Positions 41,465 to 51,531 of a DNA stretch of 64,000 bases are shown in pieces (positions within the stretch are counted from its first letter, which is position 1; each line of letters opens with the position of its first letter). The translations under genes and the position numbers were made by a program. The notes beneath the pieces are model-generated. The model ran no database searches, had not been told where the DNA came from, and was given only the letters and a program-made list of their open reading frames with translations. The stretch is from Kosakonia radicincitans DSM 16656 (lineage in GTDB: Bacteria; Pseudomonadota; Gammaproteobacteria; Enterobacterales; Enterobacteriaceae), in NCBI RefSeq assembly GCF_000280495.2, contig NZ_CP018017.1, positions 1 through 64,000 of the forward strand, in the 5' to 3' direction.

Positions 41465-41987
41465 TCAAAATTTGTATTTTCTACAGACTGCCATCTCAAT
41501 TATTACCCGTGCGCAATCGTTGTATAAAAGCCCTTTTGAGTTAGCAGAAGGAGACCGGGAATTTTTGATAGAGAAATCTAATCAGGCCAAGCTCGCTTTA
41601 TCGATGGAGAAGTATGACTTGCCCATCTTTAATATCTGTCATGATCCCGAGCGCAAGATATCTACTGAGGTAGAAAAATTCGTTCGTCATGACTCATACA
41701 TCCTACGGCTTGCCCTGCTGGTATTCAGTGTTCGTGTTTTCATTAATACGGGGACTGTTGCCCAAACGTTCTACTGGTTTGATAATGAAAAAACCGTACA
41801 GCTTGTCGAACGTATGGATGATGCACAAACAATCGATGCAATCATAACCGGCAAAATATATTTTAAACCTATTCGTCCATTTGCCGATTTAGTAGATTGT
41901 GACTTCAGTACAGTTATTGGAGCCCCCAACCCAACCTTAGAATTAACAGGTTACTTACAGTCGCGCTATTCTCATTGGAGTAATTGA
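41460..41987 (+). CDS. Putative transfer regulator, partner of the FlhC-like protein
   Basis: 175 residues from the ATG at 41460, which overlaps the transglycosylase stop. Helical, soluble, no clear motif. It ends just before the FlhC-like gene. In IncC and SXT elements, FlhD-like and FlhC-like subunits are encoded side by side (AcaDC, SetDC), and by position this could be the FlhD-like half, but the sequence itself does not prove it. Confidence 0.5.
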   Translation: MNQNLYFLQTAISIITRAQSLYKSPFELAEGDREFLIEKSNQAKLALSMEKYDLPIFNICHDPERKISTEVEKFVRHDSYILRLALLVFSVRVFINTGTVAQTFYWFDNEKTVQLVERMDDAQTIDAIITGKIYFKPIRPFADLVDCDFSTVIGAPNPTLELTGYLQSRYSHWSN

Positions 41988-41989
41988 TT

Positions 41990-42520
41990 ATGAAGGCTGC
42001 TCTTGTCCGGGATGAAGATAAATTTGCTTTAACACAGAAAATGGTAAAATTAGGATTTCGTAGAAAGATCATTGTGCATTCGCTTAATGCAAGTGACCGT
42101 GTTATTGATTTTTTGCGAAAAGAGTTCCATCTGAGTGATGTATCAATCGGACGACTTAAACATTCAGAGACGCTGCTCAATACGACACATAAAAAGGTTG
42201 AGGCAACCAATTTTATGAGCATCTATCTGCGTCGTTCGAAAGACCCAAACAACAGTGACAACATCGTTGATGTGGTGAGTGCGTTCGAAATCTACCGGGA
42301 ACTAAACCTTAAATTCCGCCCGGAAGAAGCCTCGAAAATGATGATTGATGCCAACGAGGCCTGGACTCTTGCTCGTGATTTTCGAGCTGAAGAAATACGT
42401 ATGGTAAGGTGTTACCGTTGCGATCTTTCATTTATTTCACCGCAGAGTTGTGACCGTCCACGGAAAAAACATATTTGTCCGTTCTGCTCTGATACAGAAG
42501 CTGAAAATGAAAGCTCGTAA
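41990..42520 (+). CDS. FlhC-like transcriptional activator (SetC/AcaC type, tentative)
   Basis: 176 residues from the ATG at 41990, preceded by GGAG. An N-terminal helical region is followed by four cysteines, Cys141-x2-Cys144 and Cys163-x2-Cys166 (CYRCDLSF and ICPFC), placed as in the zinc site of FlhC. Size also fits. FlhDC-like proteins are master activators of transfer in related MOBH elements. It may control the tra operons, the parM region, or the TTCGTCA promoters; which one is unknown. Confidence 0.55.
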   Translation: MKAALVRDEDKFALTQKMVKLGFRRKIIVHSLNASDRVIDFLRKEFHLSDVSIGRLKHSETLLNTTHKKVEATNFMSIYLRRSKDPNNSDNIVDVVSAFEIYRELNLKFRPEEASKMMIDANEAWTLARDFRAEEIRMVRCYRCDLSFISPQSCDRPRKKHICPFCSDTEAENESS

Positions 42521-42540
42521 GTGACTAAGTTAAATTTCAT

Positions 42541-42570
42541 AAAAAAGCCCGTTTTAACGGGCTTTTTTAT
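42541..42570 (+). terminator. Rho-independent terminator
   Basis: AAGCCCGTT/AACGGGCTT stem followed by T5 after the FlhC-like gene. Confidence 0.85.
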
Positions 42571-42581
42571 TGCCTGGATAC

Positions 42582-42612
42582 TTCGTCACGTGAATGAGTC
42601 GGGTTAGTATTG
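42582..42612 (+). promoter_or_regulatory. TTCGTCA-family promoter, plus-strand copy
   Basis: ACTTCGTCACG is followed after 16 nt by TAGTAT on the plus strand in front of the lipoprotein gene. One of two copies outside the leftward accessory region. Confidence 0.5.
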
Positions 42613-42647
42613 AATAACAAACCTACTGGTGTCCCAAGGAAAATAAA

Positions 42648-43418
42648 ATGAAGAAAATCTCTGGTCTTGCTTTGGTATCGCTGATGTTAGTTGGTTGCGC
42701 GGCTTCTCAACCACCAGCTATGCCGGTTGACAGCAATCCATCTGATGCTTTGAAATTTGCCCGAGCGATGGATTTACGTCAGATCACCGATGCTGGCGAT
42801 CAATACCTTATCTATAACGGTTTCGCGTCCAATGGGCAGCTTGTCCCTCTCAAAACCCCGGTTAAGGCTGGTGAAAAAGGTGTAACCAACCTGGGAGGTA
42901 ATGGAGTGGCCGATGTGGCTGCGGGCTTCGCGACACACACATCTTTCATCCCTGTGCTGTCTGTTTTAACGGCCCAACAGCCTACTGCTATTGTTGATGG
43001 CGTGGTGCGTGTCGCGTCATGGAACGGTAAATCTCAGGAAGATAATGAGCGTGAGGTCAATGCGATTTTCTGGAAAACACTAACCCGGATGGATGGATAC
43101 AAAGTTGGTGGGATGTGTGAGGGGAAAGGCGGTGCTGTTGAAAATGCAGTTCGTCGGAAAGCGACGAACGGTGATTGGGTATCGTATGCTGATATAGCTC
43201 CAACGTTGCCGAAACCACCTATCAGCACCAGCGGTCAGGTGACATTCATTATCGGTAATGACTGCTTCAACCTCTATGCAACACGAGCCTCTAACGTAGG
43301 TCTGGTTAAAGAAATGAGTAAAGAACTGGGTGCTCAGCGGGCTCTGTTCTTACCAGGCTCTCCTGAACATGAACCAATGGTATTCAGTGACGGTAAGCAA
43401 TACCTGTTCAGAAAGTAA
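42648..43418 (+). CDS. Lipoprotein of unknown function
   Basis: 256 residues. The signal peptide ends in the lipobox LVGC (Cys17), so the protein is probably outer-membrane anchored. The mature part has two cysteines (GMCEGK, NDCFN) and no recognised domain. Lies between the regulators and traN, but has its own promoter and terminator. It may act in mating or surface properties. Confidence 0.75.
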   Translation: MKKISGLALVSLMLVGCAASQPPAMPVDSNPSDALKFARAMDLRQITDAGDQYLIYNGFASNGQLVPLKTPVKAGEKGVTNLGGNGVADVAAGFATHTSFIPVLSVLTAQQPTAIVDGVVRVASWNGKSQEDNEREVNAIFWKTLTRMDGYKVGGMCEGKGGAVENAVRRKATNGDWVSYADIAPTLPKPPISTSGQVTFIIGNDCFNLYATRASNVGLVKEMSKELGAQRALFLPGSPEHEPMVFSDGKQYLFRK

Positions 43419-43450
43419 AAAAAAAGCCCCGACATAAAGTCGGGGCTTCT
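43417..43450. terminator. Bidirectional terminator
   Basis: AAGCCCCGAC/GTCGGGGCTT stem with T tracts usable from both strands, between the lipoprotein gene and traN. Confidence 0.85.
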
Positions 43451-43462
43451 TATCCTGCAAAG

Positions 43463-46120
43463 CTATTGAGTTTTCAAAACAGCCTCTGTGCTAGATTTCG
43501 CCGCATCAACATCGATACTGTCAACACCGCTCTGGAATCGCTCCAGGGAGTTCTGGCGAGATCCATCTATATTCAATACGTTTCCTTTACCGGTTATCTT
43601 ATCCAGATTTATTTCCGACGCTTTAGGTAAAAGTTTCGCCTCGTAAAGTGAACCAATCCACTCTGACAAATCGAGTTTGTTAAAATCAATCCGTCCAAAT
43701 TCTTCTAACGTCAGTGGTCGACAATCCGGGTTCTTTTTATCCCCCCAGCCGATACCTAACATTGGTCTCCCTTGTTCCTGAATGATGCGACCAATCTGAG
43801 AATCAAACGTGCAATAACTTGACCGTTTCTCGATACAGACACCCAGAAACTTTGTTTCACACCAGCTGGATATATGCACGGCCAATTTTGTTTCTTTCTT
43901 AACGGCAAGCTTAAATTCATCAGGAGTACAAGCCCAGATGATGTTGACCAGTATATTAGCAATCTGGTACGCCATGTAAGCATATCCAACCACGGATATT
44001 GCCGAAACAATAGTTGACGACAATTGAACAGATGTAGCCAGGCCAGACGATGTTACGGCTGCGCCACCGCCAGAGGCCGCACTTTCAAATATCAGATTCG
44101 TCGCAGCAGGGCCGAAGGTATCAAGAGTCCATTGAGCAACTTGTTTCGTCAGCGCTCCTATAGCCTGATTCATCAAACCGGACAAACCTGCTTCTGTAGC
44201 TTGCTGAGCCGCTTCAGTACCTGCCGACCCAACCAGACTGTTGAAAGCGGAAATAGCTGGTCGAGTTATTGTATCGATGGCATTAGTCATAAGTTCGGAA
44301 CCCATGTCAAAAATACCTTTTCCCTGTTCGAACATACCGGCTTTTACAGAGACAGCATCAGCAATTTTTAGAGTGTAGTAGGACAACTGCAAATACTGAA
44401 TCCAGCTGACATCTACGGGCTGATCACAACAATCCACCCATCCCCCCATCGCCGATTTACATTGTGCAGACTCACCTTTAAAAAGAGTGCAGGAACGGTT
44501 GGTTTCGTCAGTATCATCGCCACACTTCATTTCATTCAATGCGTAAGTTGCGGCCTGAAGAGTTGCAACTGCTTTGTTGAAATCGCCGCTTGGTTCAGCA
44601 GAAGGCTGTAGGCAAGACCCATTAAGGCATTGCACAGCGCCAGGACAAGTATAGGTATCGGTGGAGGAGGTATTGGGTACAACGACATCCGTTCCGCAAT
44701 CCCATACCTCGGTTGCCTGCCAGCACCCATTTTTGTCACCCTCCGCACCTGTTATGCAAGTGGACTTAATGAATTTACATGCAGTGTTTGCATCGTACTG
44801 CTTGCAAGTATTGTTAACGCCACCGTCGGTTCCGCAGTTGGAAACTACCGTTGCAGACTTACAGAAAGGTGAGAGACCTCCGATCGGCGGCTTAGCAAGC
44901 TGGTTTTCGCAGATACGTGCGCCATTTATGGTTGCGCACCCATTTGCATCAGGAATGACTGTCTCGCGGCAGGTTACCGTGTAATTCTGGCAATACCCGG
45001 CGTTGATGGCCTTCAGCAACGTATCGAATTGTTCAGGTTTATCAACAGTCCAGGCGTTATCCGAGATAATTTTGTTTGGGTCAAAGTAAATATAAATGAG
45101 AGCATAACCTTCGCCGCTGCCAGTCACTGACACACGGTTTTTGAAATTAAGAACGCCATTTTGGGGGGTATTTCGGATTTGTGCTGTTACATCTACATTA
45201 ATCGACTGATCCCAGCTTGTTTTTAATTCACAGGCTCCTGATGTCTCTGGCGGGAAGACGTTTAAACCTTTTGGCCCTGCCCAAACCAAACTACCCCTAT
45301 CTGTACCACCGACATAAATCTGCATGTAATCATCCCATTTAGCCCTGATGATCTTGGCGCTGGTAACTGCCTGGGGATTGTAGACAGTGACGGCCATTGC
45401 CTGTTCAAATATTGTGCAGTTGCCGTCCCAGTAGTTATCACCGACAGTCCCGAGCCAGAGTTCGATGCAGTTAGTGCCGCAAGAACCGATGTTCGCCGCG
45501 CCACTATAATGCGAGAGCATACCGGCAACGTAAGGATGGTAGAGGGTGAATGTGCCGCTGACACTTGTGGTACGGGTACATTCGCGATAATCAGGGATAT
45601 GGTTGACGGTGTCCTTATTCGTCATGGTCTTGGTCATAGAACAATCACCAAGATCTTGCATGTACTTATCCTGATTCTCCAGGAAGTCTTTATGGCCATC
45701 AAAGATGGAATCATCAGGTTTAATGTTTGCTGTAGTTTTCGTTGAGCCCACCAGCGTTCGGTAAGCTTCGCCGCGCAGTGAATTTTCGGTTTTCAGATTG
45801 GCGTTGGTTGTATTGCCCAGTTTTAGCGTGTTGCTGTCATCTCCGTAGGTTCCTTTCAGGCTATCCAGTGAAGTTGATGAACCTTGATTTGGATAAGCAG
45901 AGTTCAAATCAACGGCCTGGCCTTTTCCATACTGAACCGTACCATTTGACGTAGCTGAAACTTGCGGCAGTGTTTTATAGAAATTAGTGGCAGATGTAAC
46001 GTTTTCCTGGGTCGTTGCTGAAAAGGCATACGGCACGTAGGATACAACACCAAGGTGACATAACATCGTTATTGTGCAGAGTGGTCTGTAAAACCATTTT
46101 TTGCGGAAAAGGTTTTTCAT
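43463..46120 (-). CDS. traN: TraN-like mating-pair stabilisation protein
   Basis: 885 residues, with an N-terminal signal (TITMLCHLGVVSYVPYAFSA) and a cysteine-rich central region (about residues 380-560, with many CxxxxC pairs such as CQNYTVTC, CGTDGG and CPGAVQC), typical of F-type TraN. The C-terminal part has a hydrophobic segment and the conserved CSTF-like region near CEKRSS. It is an outer-membrane protein that stabilises contact with the recipient. Longer than F TraN, in line with IncHI/IncC homologues. Confidence 0.88.
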   Translation of the reverse strand: MKNLFRKKWFYRPLCTITMLCHLGVVSYVPYAFSATTQENVTSATNFYKTLPQVSATSNGTVQYGKGQAVDLNSAYPNQGSSTSLDSLKGTYGDDSNTLKLGNTTNANLKTENSLRGEAYRTLVGSTKTTANIKPDDSIFDGHKDFLENQDKYMQDLGDCSMTKTMTNKDTVNHIPDYRECTRTTSVSGTFTLYHPYVAGMLSHYSGAANIGSCGTNCIELWLGTVGDNYWDGNCTIFEQAMAVTVYNPQAVTSAKIIRAKWDDYMQIYVGGTDRGSLVWAGPKGLNVFPPETSGACELKTSWDQSINVDVTAQIRNTPQNGVLNFKNRVSVTGSGEGYALIYIYFDPNKIISDNAWTVDKPEQFDTLLKAINAGYCQNYTVTCRETVIPDANGCATINGARICENQLAKPPIGGLSPFCKSATVVSNCGTDGGVNNTCKQYDANTACKFIKSTCITGAEGDKNGCWQATEVWDCGTDVVVPNTSSTDTYTCPGAVQCLNGSCLQPSAEPSGDFNKAVATLQAATYALNEMKCGDDTDETNRSCTLFKGESAQCKSAMGGWVDCCDQPVDVSWIQYLQLSYYTLKIADAVSVKAGMFEQGKGIFDMGSELMTNAIDTITRPAISAFNSLVGSAGTEAAQQATEAGLSGLMNQAIGALTKQVAQWTLDTFGPAATNLIFESAASGGGAAVTSSGLATSVQLSSTIVSAISVVGYAYMAYQIANILVNIIWACTPDEFKLAVKKETKLAVHISSWCETKFLGVCIEKRSSYCTFDSQIGRIIQEQGRPMLGIGWGDKKNPDCRPLTLEEFGRIDFNKLDLSEWIGSLYEAKLLPKASEINLDKITGKGNVLNIDGSRQNSLERFQSGVDSIDVDAAKSSTEAVLKTQ

Positions 46121-46324
46121 TCTATGATCACCTTTGTCGTGGTTACTGATTATGAAATCAGAGATCTCGGTAACTAAATTTCGTCAGCCAGCATTTCTAT
46201 GCGAAGCTACTAAAATGAAGGATTAAGCAGGCAGCGTATTAAACAGACTGGTTTCAGACAATAAAGAAGGACGGCAAAACGAGGGTGTTTTCAGCGTCTT
46301 GAATATTACCGACTGGAGGTACTT

Positions 46325-46522
46325 ATGGACATGTTTGGTATTACTGGCCTTATCCCATTATCGGGGCCAAGCGATTCAGATTATGGTGGTGGAAATGGTA
46401 AGAGGGGACGTGGAAAAAATGGCAGAACGTTCAAGAGCAAATGTGAGCGTATGTGGGAGTTTTATATTCTGCTCTATTCTTTACTGAGCCTTCCTGTCGT
46501 ATACATGTTCGTGACCACATAA
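46325..46522 (+). CDS. Small membrane protein between traN and traG
   Basis: 65 residues from the ATG at 46325, preceded by GGAGG. A Gly/Arg/Lys-rich segment is followed by one hydrophobic helix (FYILLYSLLSLPVVYMFVT). It is on the strand opposite to the tra genes. A weak TTCGTCA copy lies at 46180-46186. Not recognised. Confidence 0.55.
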   Translation: MDMFGITGLIPLSGPSDSDYGGGNGKRGRGKNGRTFKSKCERMWEFYILLYSLLSLPVVYMFVTT

Positions 46523-46552
46523 GAGCCCTGCAAGATTGCAGGGCTTTATTGC
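46523..46552. terminator. Bidirectional terminator
   Basis: AGCCCTGCA/TGCAGGGCT stem followed by TTTATT, between the small membrane gene and the traG stop. Confidence 0.8.
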
Positions 46553-46555
46553 GAA

Positions 46556-49500
46556 TCACTTACTCGATGAAATTATCATGTCGTCATTTCCACCACTATG
46601 ACCTCCATTGTTCTCTTTATTACGTGGATGCACAGGTACATACTCCTGATGCGACTGGGTTGCACGTGCAGGTGGCGGATCACTGAACATTGTACCTCCG
46701 TTATTTGAATCACTATGACCACCAGCGCCTTGGGTATTAATGTTTGTTGTCTCAGACCCACCATAGTTTGAGTTCTGGTTTAAACCATTATGACCTTCAG
46801 CACCTTGGGCATTAACGGTCATTGTCTCAGCCTCGCCGTATCCCTGGTTGTGGGTTCCCATCGCGTAAGGGACGCCATCACCCACAGCAGAACCTCCATT
46901 TGATGCCTGATGCATCCCTCCAAGGTTGTTGGCCATGCCACCGGTGTTGTATTCGTGGGTTTGGCGATCGGTATTCAGTGCAGTAGTAGCCTGTTGAATA
47001 ATGGAGCCATCATTGGCTGAACGGTCTAAACCGGCATTATCAATACGGGCTGCAATACCACGGGCAAGAGCAGTATTTCCGCCCATAACCGTTCCATTGT
47101 CATTTTCACCACCCGTCGCGAGTTGAATACGTGCCATCATGTCACTGCGGGCCTGGGAAAGTTGTTGCTCAGACGCTCCAGCTTTAGTCATGGCGTAGTA
47201 GTTCACAATAGAATCTCGCGCCGCTTCGCGGTTTGCATCTCCACCAAGCGGAATTTCCCCAGCGATGGTTCTGGCCTGATCATGTACCTGTTCATATACC
47301 GGGCTTTCTTTGAACGCATTACTGACATGAGAAACGAGTTTATTAAAATCGCCAGTAATACCGCCAAGATTATAGTGGTTGTTTTCGAAATCATTTGCGG
47401 CGGTGTTACCCGCTTTCGTCATGACTTCACCCTCATTTCCCTTGTGAATTTGCTCAACTGCACCGCTATTCTGTCCCCCGACAGTATTAACCTGGCCTTG
47501 CCCATAACCATCAGACGATGACGCATGTGCTTCACCAAGCGCTCCGTAAGATCGGCCTGTTACTGCATTAACGGAGTTGCCAACGTCCGCTGCACCAGCA
47601 ACTGCGCGGCCACCAGCGCTTTCAGCTCCACCACTCACGCCACGGTATTGCTCAGATGCAGTTGTCGTCAGTACTGGGCTGGAATCAGCGTTAATGAACC
47701 CGGCTTTGGCAGCTACTGCACCGGCAACACCAAGTTCACTGGCTGCTTTGAATTGAGCAAAGGTATGCGCGTCTTCGTGAGTCATACCTAAAGAGGTCAG
47801 GCTCGCTGCATCACCGGCGATTTTGCTGGACAGTTCCGGGTGCGCCGCGAGGGTTTGAGTCAATGTTGCTTGTGCATCATGATTACGACCAATGGCTGTA
47901 GCAAGTTGCGCAGCATTCATTGTCTGGCCCATTGAGGTACTTGAAACGAAGGAGTTTGCTTCCTGGAAGTTCTTTTGTGCGGACTGCATTCTTTGATTTG
48001 CCTCAGCAAAAGAACGAGTCGATTGAGAACTCTCACCTTCTTGCGATAAGGACTGGTACATCGCACTTGCTGCGGTATTGACGATGCGTGACTGGGTCGC
48101 ACTGTCTATTTTGTGCGACGAGGCGCTGTCTGTAGAACCGTACTTAGCACTGTTGTCATTACTCAGGCCACTGCTTTCTGCCTCTGAACGTGACATTCCA
48201 CCTTTAACACCAACACCAGCACTTGAACTTCCCGCACCGCCACCGACACTCACATCACCTTTGGCGATAGAGACAAGCGCCTGCATATCAGAAATACCTT
48301 GTTCTTTAGCCACAGAACTGACAAGGGCACGATCTGAGCTGCTCAGGCTGGCAAATGCTGCATTGGAAGCGTCACTATAAACTTGCGAATGTCCACCAGA
48401 ATTCATGTTACTGGCCACCTGGCTAATCATTGCTCCAGATTGGGCAGTCAAGGAACTGGATGCTGAATCTAGTTCTTGCTTAGCGCTGGACAGGTTGTGA
48501 GTAGCGACCTTTTTCATGTCAATGGCAGGGAGAGTGCCAGAAGACCCACCCATGATAGTTCCTTGTGTTGGGTTAAATTCAACATCGGAACCACGACTGT
48601 TTATCGCAGGAGCGTTGGTGACATCAGGTGCGAGAGTTTTAGTATCGGCAGCTGAAGGTGCTGCTGCTGAGCTTGCAAGAGAGTTAAAGGCAACAGAACT
48701 GCCCCAGACAATGAATCCACCCAGGGCCGGGATCATCGCGTATAAATTACCAGCAAGACCTATACTTTTTTGAGTCTCAAACAGGAGCTGATAAAGCTGA
48801 GCAAAGCTAAGTCCGCCAGAACCCGAACTGACAAGAATTTGGCTTGACGTATCACGGATACTGTTTAACACATACATGTTGACGACCGCTGCGAGGGGAA
48901 GCCAAGTCCATGTCCAGATGATAACGAGGAAGTACTTCATCACCAGTCGCAAACCCATAATACCCAGACCGAAAAGGAAGGCCATAAATGGTGCGAGTGC
49001 GTATATTATTCCCTGGAAAATCGGCATAAATGAACCCATCCAGCTCAAGAATGATGAACCAGAAGAAGACCATTGGAATGCCTGTTGAGTCATGGTTTGG
49101 GCGCGAGTTACAGCAGCAGTACCACGAAATGAGCTTTCGAGTCCGTACATTGGCAGTTCCCTGAAATGAGGGTACATGACCAACATCAATTGGAAATCAC
49201 GAATATCAGTGCCACTTATGTTGAAGAAATTCAGTACTTCCTGGGCTTTTCCTGAACCTGAGCATGGCGCACCACCGCAAGTGCGCCCGGATGCGGTATA
49301 AGAGCTGGCAAAAGCTGAGTCCAGGCTAGAAGCGTTCTGGGTAGCGAGTCCTTTAAGTTTCGTGTACGCGTCAGAACAGGTATAAAGTGAGCCCCCATTT
49401 GAAGATTCTTCAGTACTGGTAGACCAGCCGCTACGTACATTGTCGTAAATAACAACCCGCTGGAAGGAATCGTTCGAGGCTAGCCCTGATACACCTTGAT

Positions 49501-50074
49501 TAGAGCGATACATTGAAGCAAAGGTTTTAGACCCACGAATAATATCGTTGCCTACGCAGTTCTTCACATAGTTTGAAACGCTTGCGTCCAGATCACCGTA
49601 AGCACCAGTTTGACCCGTCCAGCGCATTGGCGTTTTCAATGTGTCGTATAAAGTGGCCAGAGTGAAAAGGGGATCCAGAGACCCATACTCAGTCATGCTT
49701 GGGACAGAAAATGCCTGCTCCATCTTCTCGGTAGTTGCATACCCAACAGTAGACAGTACAGATGCGGCAACGGCTAATCCCGCTGGTACATTATCAACAG
49801 CACGAAACTTACCCGTTGTAACATCTTCAATGTTGGTGCGCATCGATACACTGAAAAACAGGTAATACATCACGACGGCCACACACATATGAGAAAGGGA
49901 TAATGATTTCCCGGCTGATATAGCAGCAGCAAGCACGACACAAATTACACCAATGAGTGCTGAAATCCTAAACAAGGATCCGTAAGTGCCATCATTCAAT
50001 AACATGGCAACGGAATTGAATATATTATAAATAAATTCAATGTTGCCAACAGTATATACGTTCCATTCACTCAT
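46556..50074 (-). CDS. traG: TraG-like mating-pair stabilisation/entry-exclusion protein
   Basis: 1172 residues. The N-terminal 460 residues have several transmembrane segments (about 33-75, 350-385 and 395-415), the TraG_N arrangement needed for pilus assembly. The C-terminal 700 residues are Ser/Gly/Gln/Asn-rich and helical, periplasmic in F TraG, where they act in mating-pair stabilisation and exclusion. Directly follows traH with 14 bp spacing. Confidence 0.9.
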   Translation of the reverse strand: MSEWNVYTVGNIEFIYNIFNSVAMLLNDGTYGSLFRISALIGVICVVLAAAISAGKSLSLSHMCVAVVMYYLFFSVSMRTNIEDVTTGKFRAVDNVPAGLAVAASVLSTVGYATTEKMEQAFSVPSMTEYGSLDPLFTLATLYDTLKTPMRWTGQTGAYGDLDASVSNYVKNCVGNDIIRGSKTFASMYRSNQGVSGLASNDSFQRVVIYDNVRSGWSTSTEESSNGGSLYTCSDAYTKLKGLATQNASSLDSAFASSYTASGRTCGGAPCSGSGKAQEVLNFFNISGTDIRDFQLMLVMYPHFRELPMYGLESSFRGTAAVTRAQTMTQQAFQWSSSGSSFLSWMGSFMPIFQGIIYALAPFMAFLFGLGIMGLRLVMKYFLVIIWTWTWLPLAAVVNMYVLNSIRDTSSQILVSSGSGGLSFAQLYQLLFETQKSIGLAGNLYAMIPALGGFIVWGSSVAFNSLASSAAAPSAADTKTLAPDVTNAPAINSRGSDVEFNPTQGTIMGGSSGTLPAIDMKKVATHNLSSAKQELDSASSSLTAQSGAMISQVASNMNSGGHSQVYSDASNAAFASLSSSDRALVSSVAKEQGISDMQALVSIAKGDVSVGGGAGSSSAGVGVKGGMSRSEAESSGLSNDNSAKYGSTDSASSHKIDSATQSRIVNTAASAMYQSLSQEGESSQSTRSFAEANQRMQSAQKNFQEANSFVSSTSMGQTMNAAQLATAIGRNHDAQATLTQTLAAHPELSSKIAGDAASLTSLGMTHEDAHTFAQFKAASELGVAGAVAAKAGFINADSSPVLTTTASEQYRGVSGGAESAGGRAVAGAADVGNSVNAVTGRSYGALGEAHASSSDGYGQGQVNTVGGQNSGAVEQIHKGNEGEVMTKAGNTAANDFENNHYNLGGITGDFNKLVSHVSNAFKESPVYEQVHDQARTIAGEIPLGGDANREAARDSIVNYYAMTKAGASEQQLSQARSDMMARIQLATGGENDNGTVMGGNTALARGIAARIDNAGLDRSANDGSIIQQATTALNTDRQTHEYNTGGMANNLGGMHQASNGGSAVGDGVPYAMGTHNQGYGEAETMTVNAQGAEGHNGLNQNSNYGGSETTNINTQGAGGHSDSNNGGTMFSDPPPARATQSHQEYVPVHPRNKENNGGHSGGNDDMIISSSK

Positions 50075-50088
50075 ATTAAGTTACCTTG

Positions 50089-51531
50089 TTAGAGCGAGCC
50101 ATCAAGAGAACCTTCAGATTCATAATGAACCTGCGGAAGCGTTGTCATATAGTTGCTGAATGATTCAGGTATACGGGCCTCGCCACCATAACGGGATATC
50201 ATGGCGTTATAGGAGACATACAGATTTTGCCTTGCCTTTTCGATTAGCTCTCCAGCATCCTTATAATAAACTGACGCCGATTTATCATTTTCCTGCTGGA
50301 GCCGTGCGCCGGTCGCAGCAGCCGTAAGCATTTCGCTGAGGTAGTTATAAGCAGCTGAATAGGCTATGACAGGAGATAGTTCACGTATATAGGAATAAGA
50401 TGCGGCTAAATCATGACGTGCAATTTGAGTCGCTTTACTGGTAGCACCAGCTACGTTGTAGTAGTTTGCTTGCCGTAATTTAGCATCCCCAGGGTTTGAA
50501 CCAGTTCTGGCCGAGCTCAAATATCCGTTATCGATAAAGAAGAGTGTGATATTGGCAGCGAGACCTTTAATTATTTTGGTCTGTTTTTTGGGATTCTCAC
50601 AAGTACTAGTCTGACCTGAACAAGACCAGAAATCGAAACTATCATCACCATTTATAAAAGAATCCAGGACATTTGAAGTTGCGAGTGGAGCAATCCTAAC
50701 CACACTCTTTTTAGCTGACCCATCTTTATCTGTACCCAACTGGCTACCGACGATGATGGTGCCGGTCATAGACATAATAAGTTCTTTTTGCTCATCTTCG
50801 GAGCCGATGAATTGATTACTAAAGCTACCATTCTGGAGCAAACACCACACAATGTTACCGTAATCGTCACATGCCTTTCTTTTCCCTGCCTCTTGTTTTT
50901 GTACGTCGGGTGCTTTACCACCACCCATATTGCCCCACATGGCTTTAAATTGGTCTGAGAGGCCATCAGAGGACAGCTGAGAAGATACAGCAGCCTTTGC
51001 ACTGTCACCAAATGCAGAGGCAGTGTCGACTAACAACCCCTTCGCTAACTGACACGAATTTGCGGTCAGATCGTTCATCTGCTGGATGATTGCCTGCATT
51101 TTCGAAATAGCATTATCCAGAACGGCATCCATAGCGTTCAGGGCCAACTGGAAAGCTAGACCGGCAGCATTAGAAGCAATATTACGTAGCATCTGGACGA
51201 ACTGATCAGCGTTGATGAACGAGAATGACCCGCCGAAAAGGTCTATCCCTCCACATCCTCCCGACGCAGAAGGGAGACTAATACTAATAGGTGTCAATGT
51301 ACGGAGCTTATTACGTAGAACAAATCCGCCACCGGTATATCCATCACGTGTAACGCTCTGATAATCACCGGGAGCTGTAACATTCGACATAGAGCCGAAC
51401 ATACTGTCTAGCTGAGTACTAATGCTGGTGGCCTCGCATTGAAAAGCTGTCAACCCGGAGAGGCAGATAGAAATTGCAAGAATGTTTCTACGGAATACAT
51501 TCTTTATATTATAGTTGCGCGAAATCTTCAT
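50089..51531 (-). CDS. traH: TraH-like pilus assembly protein
   Basis: 480 residues, with a signal peptide (ILAISICLSGLTAFQCEA) and a coiled central region. Conserved TraH landmarks include GGCGGIDLFGGSFSFIN (about residues 90-106) and LDSFINGDDSFDFW. F-type TraH works in the periplasm and outer membrane in pilus extension with TraF. Overlaps traF by 4 bp. Confidence 0.9.
   Translation of the reverse strand: MKISRNYNIKNVFRRNILAISICLSGLTAFQCEATSISTQLDSMFGSMSNVTAPGDYQSVTRDGYTGGGFVLRNKLRTLTPISISLPSASGGCGGIDLFGGSFSFINADQFVQMLRNIASNAAGLAFQLALNAMDAVLDNAISKMQAIIQQMNDLTANSCQLAKGLLVDTASAFGDSAKAAVSSQLSSDGLSDQFKAMWGNMGGGKAPDVQKQEAGKRKACDDYGNIVWCLLQNGSFSNQFIGSEDEQKELIMSMTGTIIVGSQLGTDKDGSAKKSVVRIAPLATSNVLDSFINGDDSFDFWSCSGQTSTCENPKKQTKIIKGLAANITLFFIDNGYLSSARTGSNPGDAKLRQANYYNVAGATSKATQIARHDLAASYSYIRELSPVIAYSAAYNYLSEMLTAAATGARLQQENDKSASVYYKDAGELIEKARQNLYVSYNAMISRYGGEARIPESFSNYMTTLPQVHYESEGSLDGSL

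Noticed and set aside
46180..46230. Full member of the TTCGTCA promoter family before the 46325 gene
   Set aside because: TTCGTCA is present, but the nearest -10-like hexamer is 21 nt away and there is no inverted repeat, so it is mentioned only as a weak copy.
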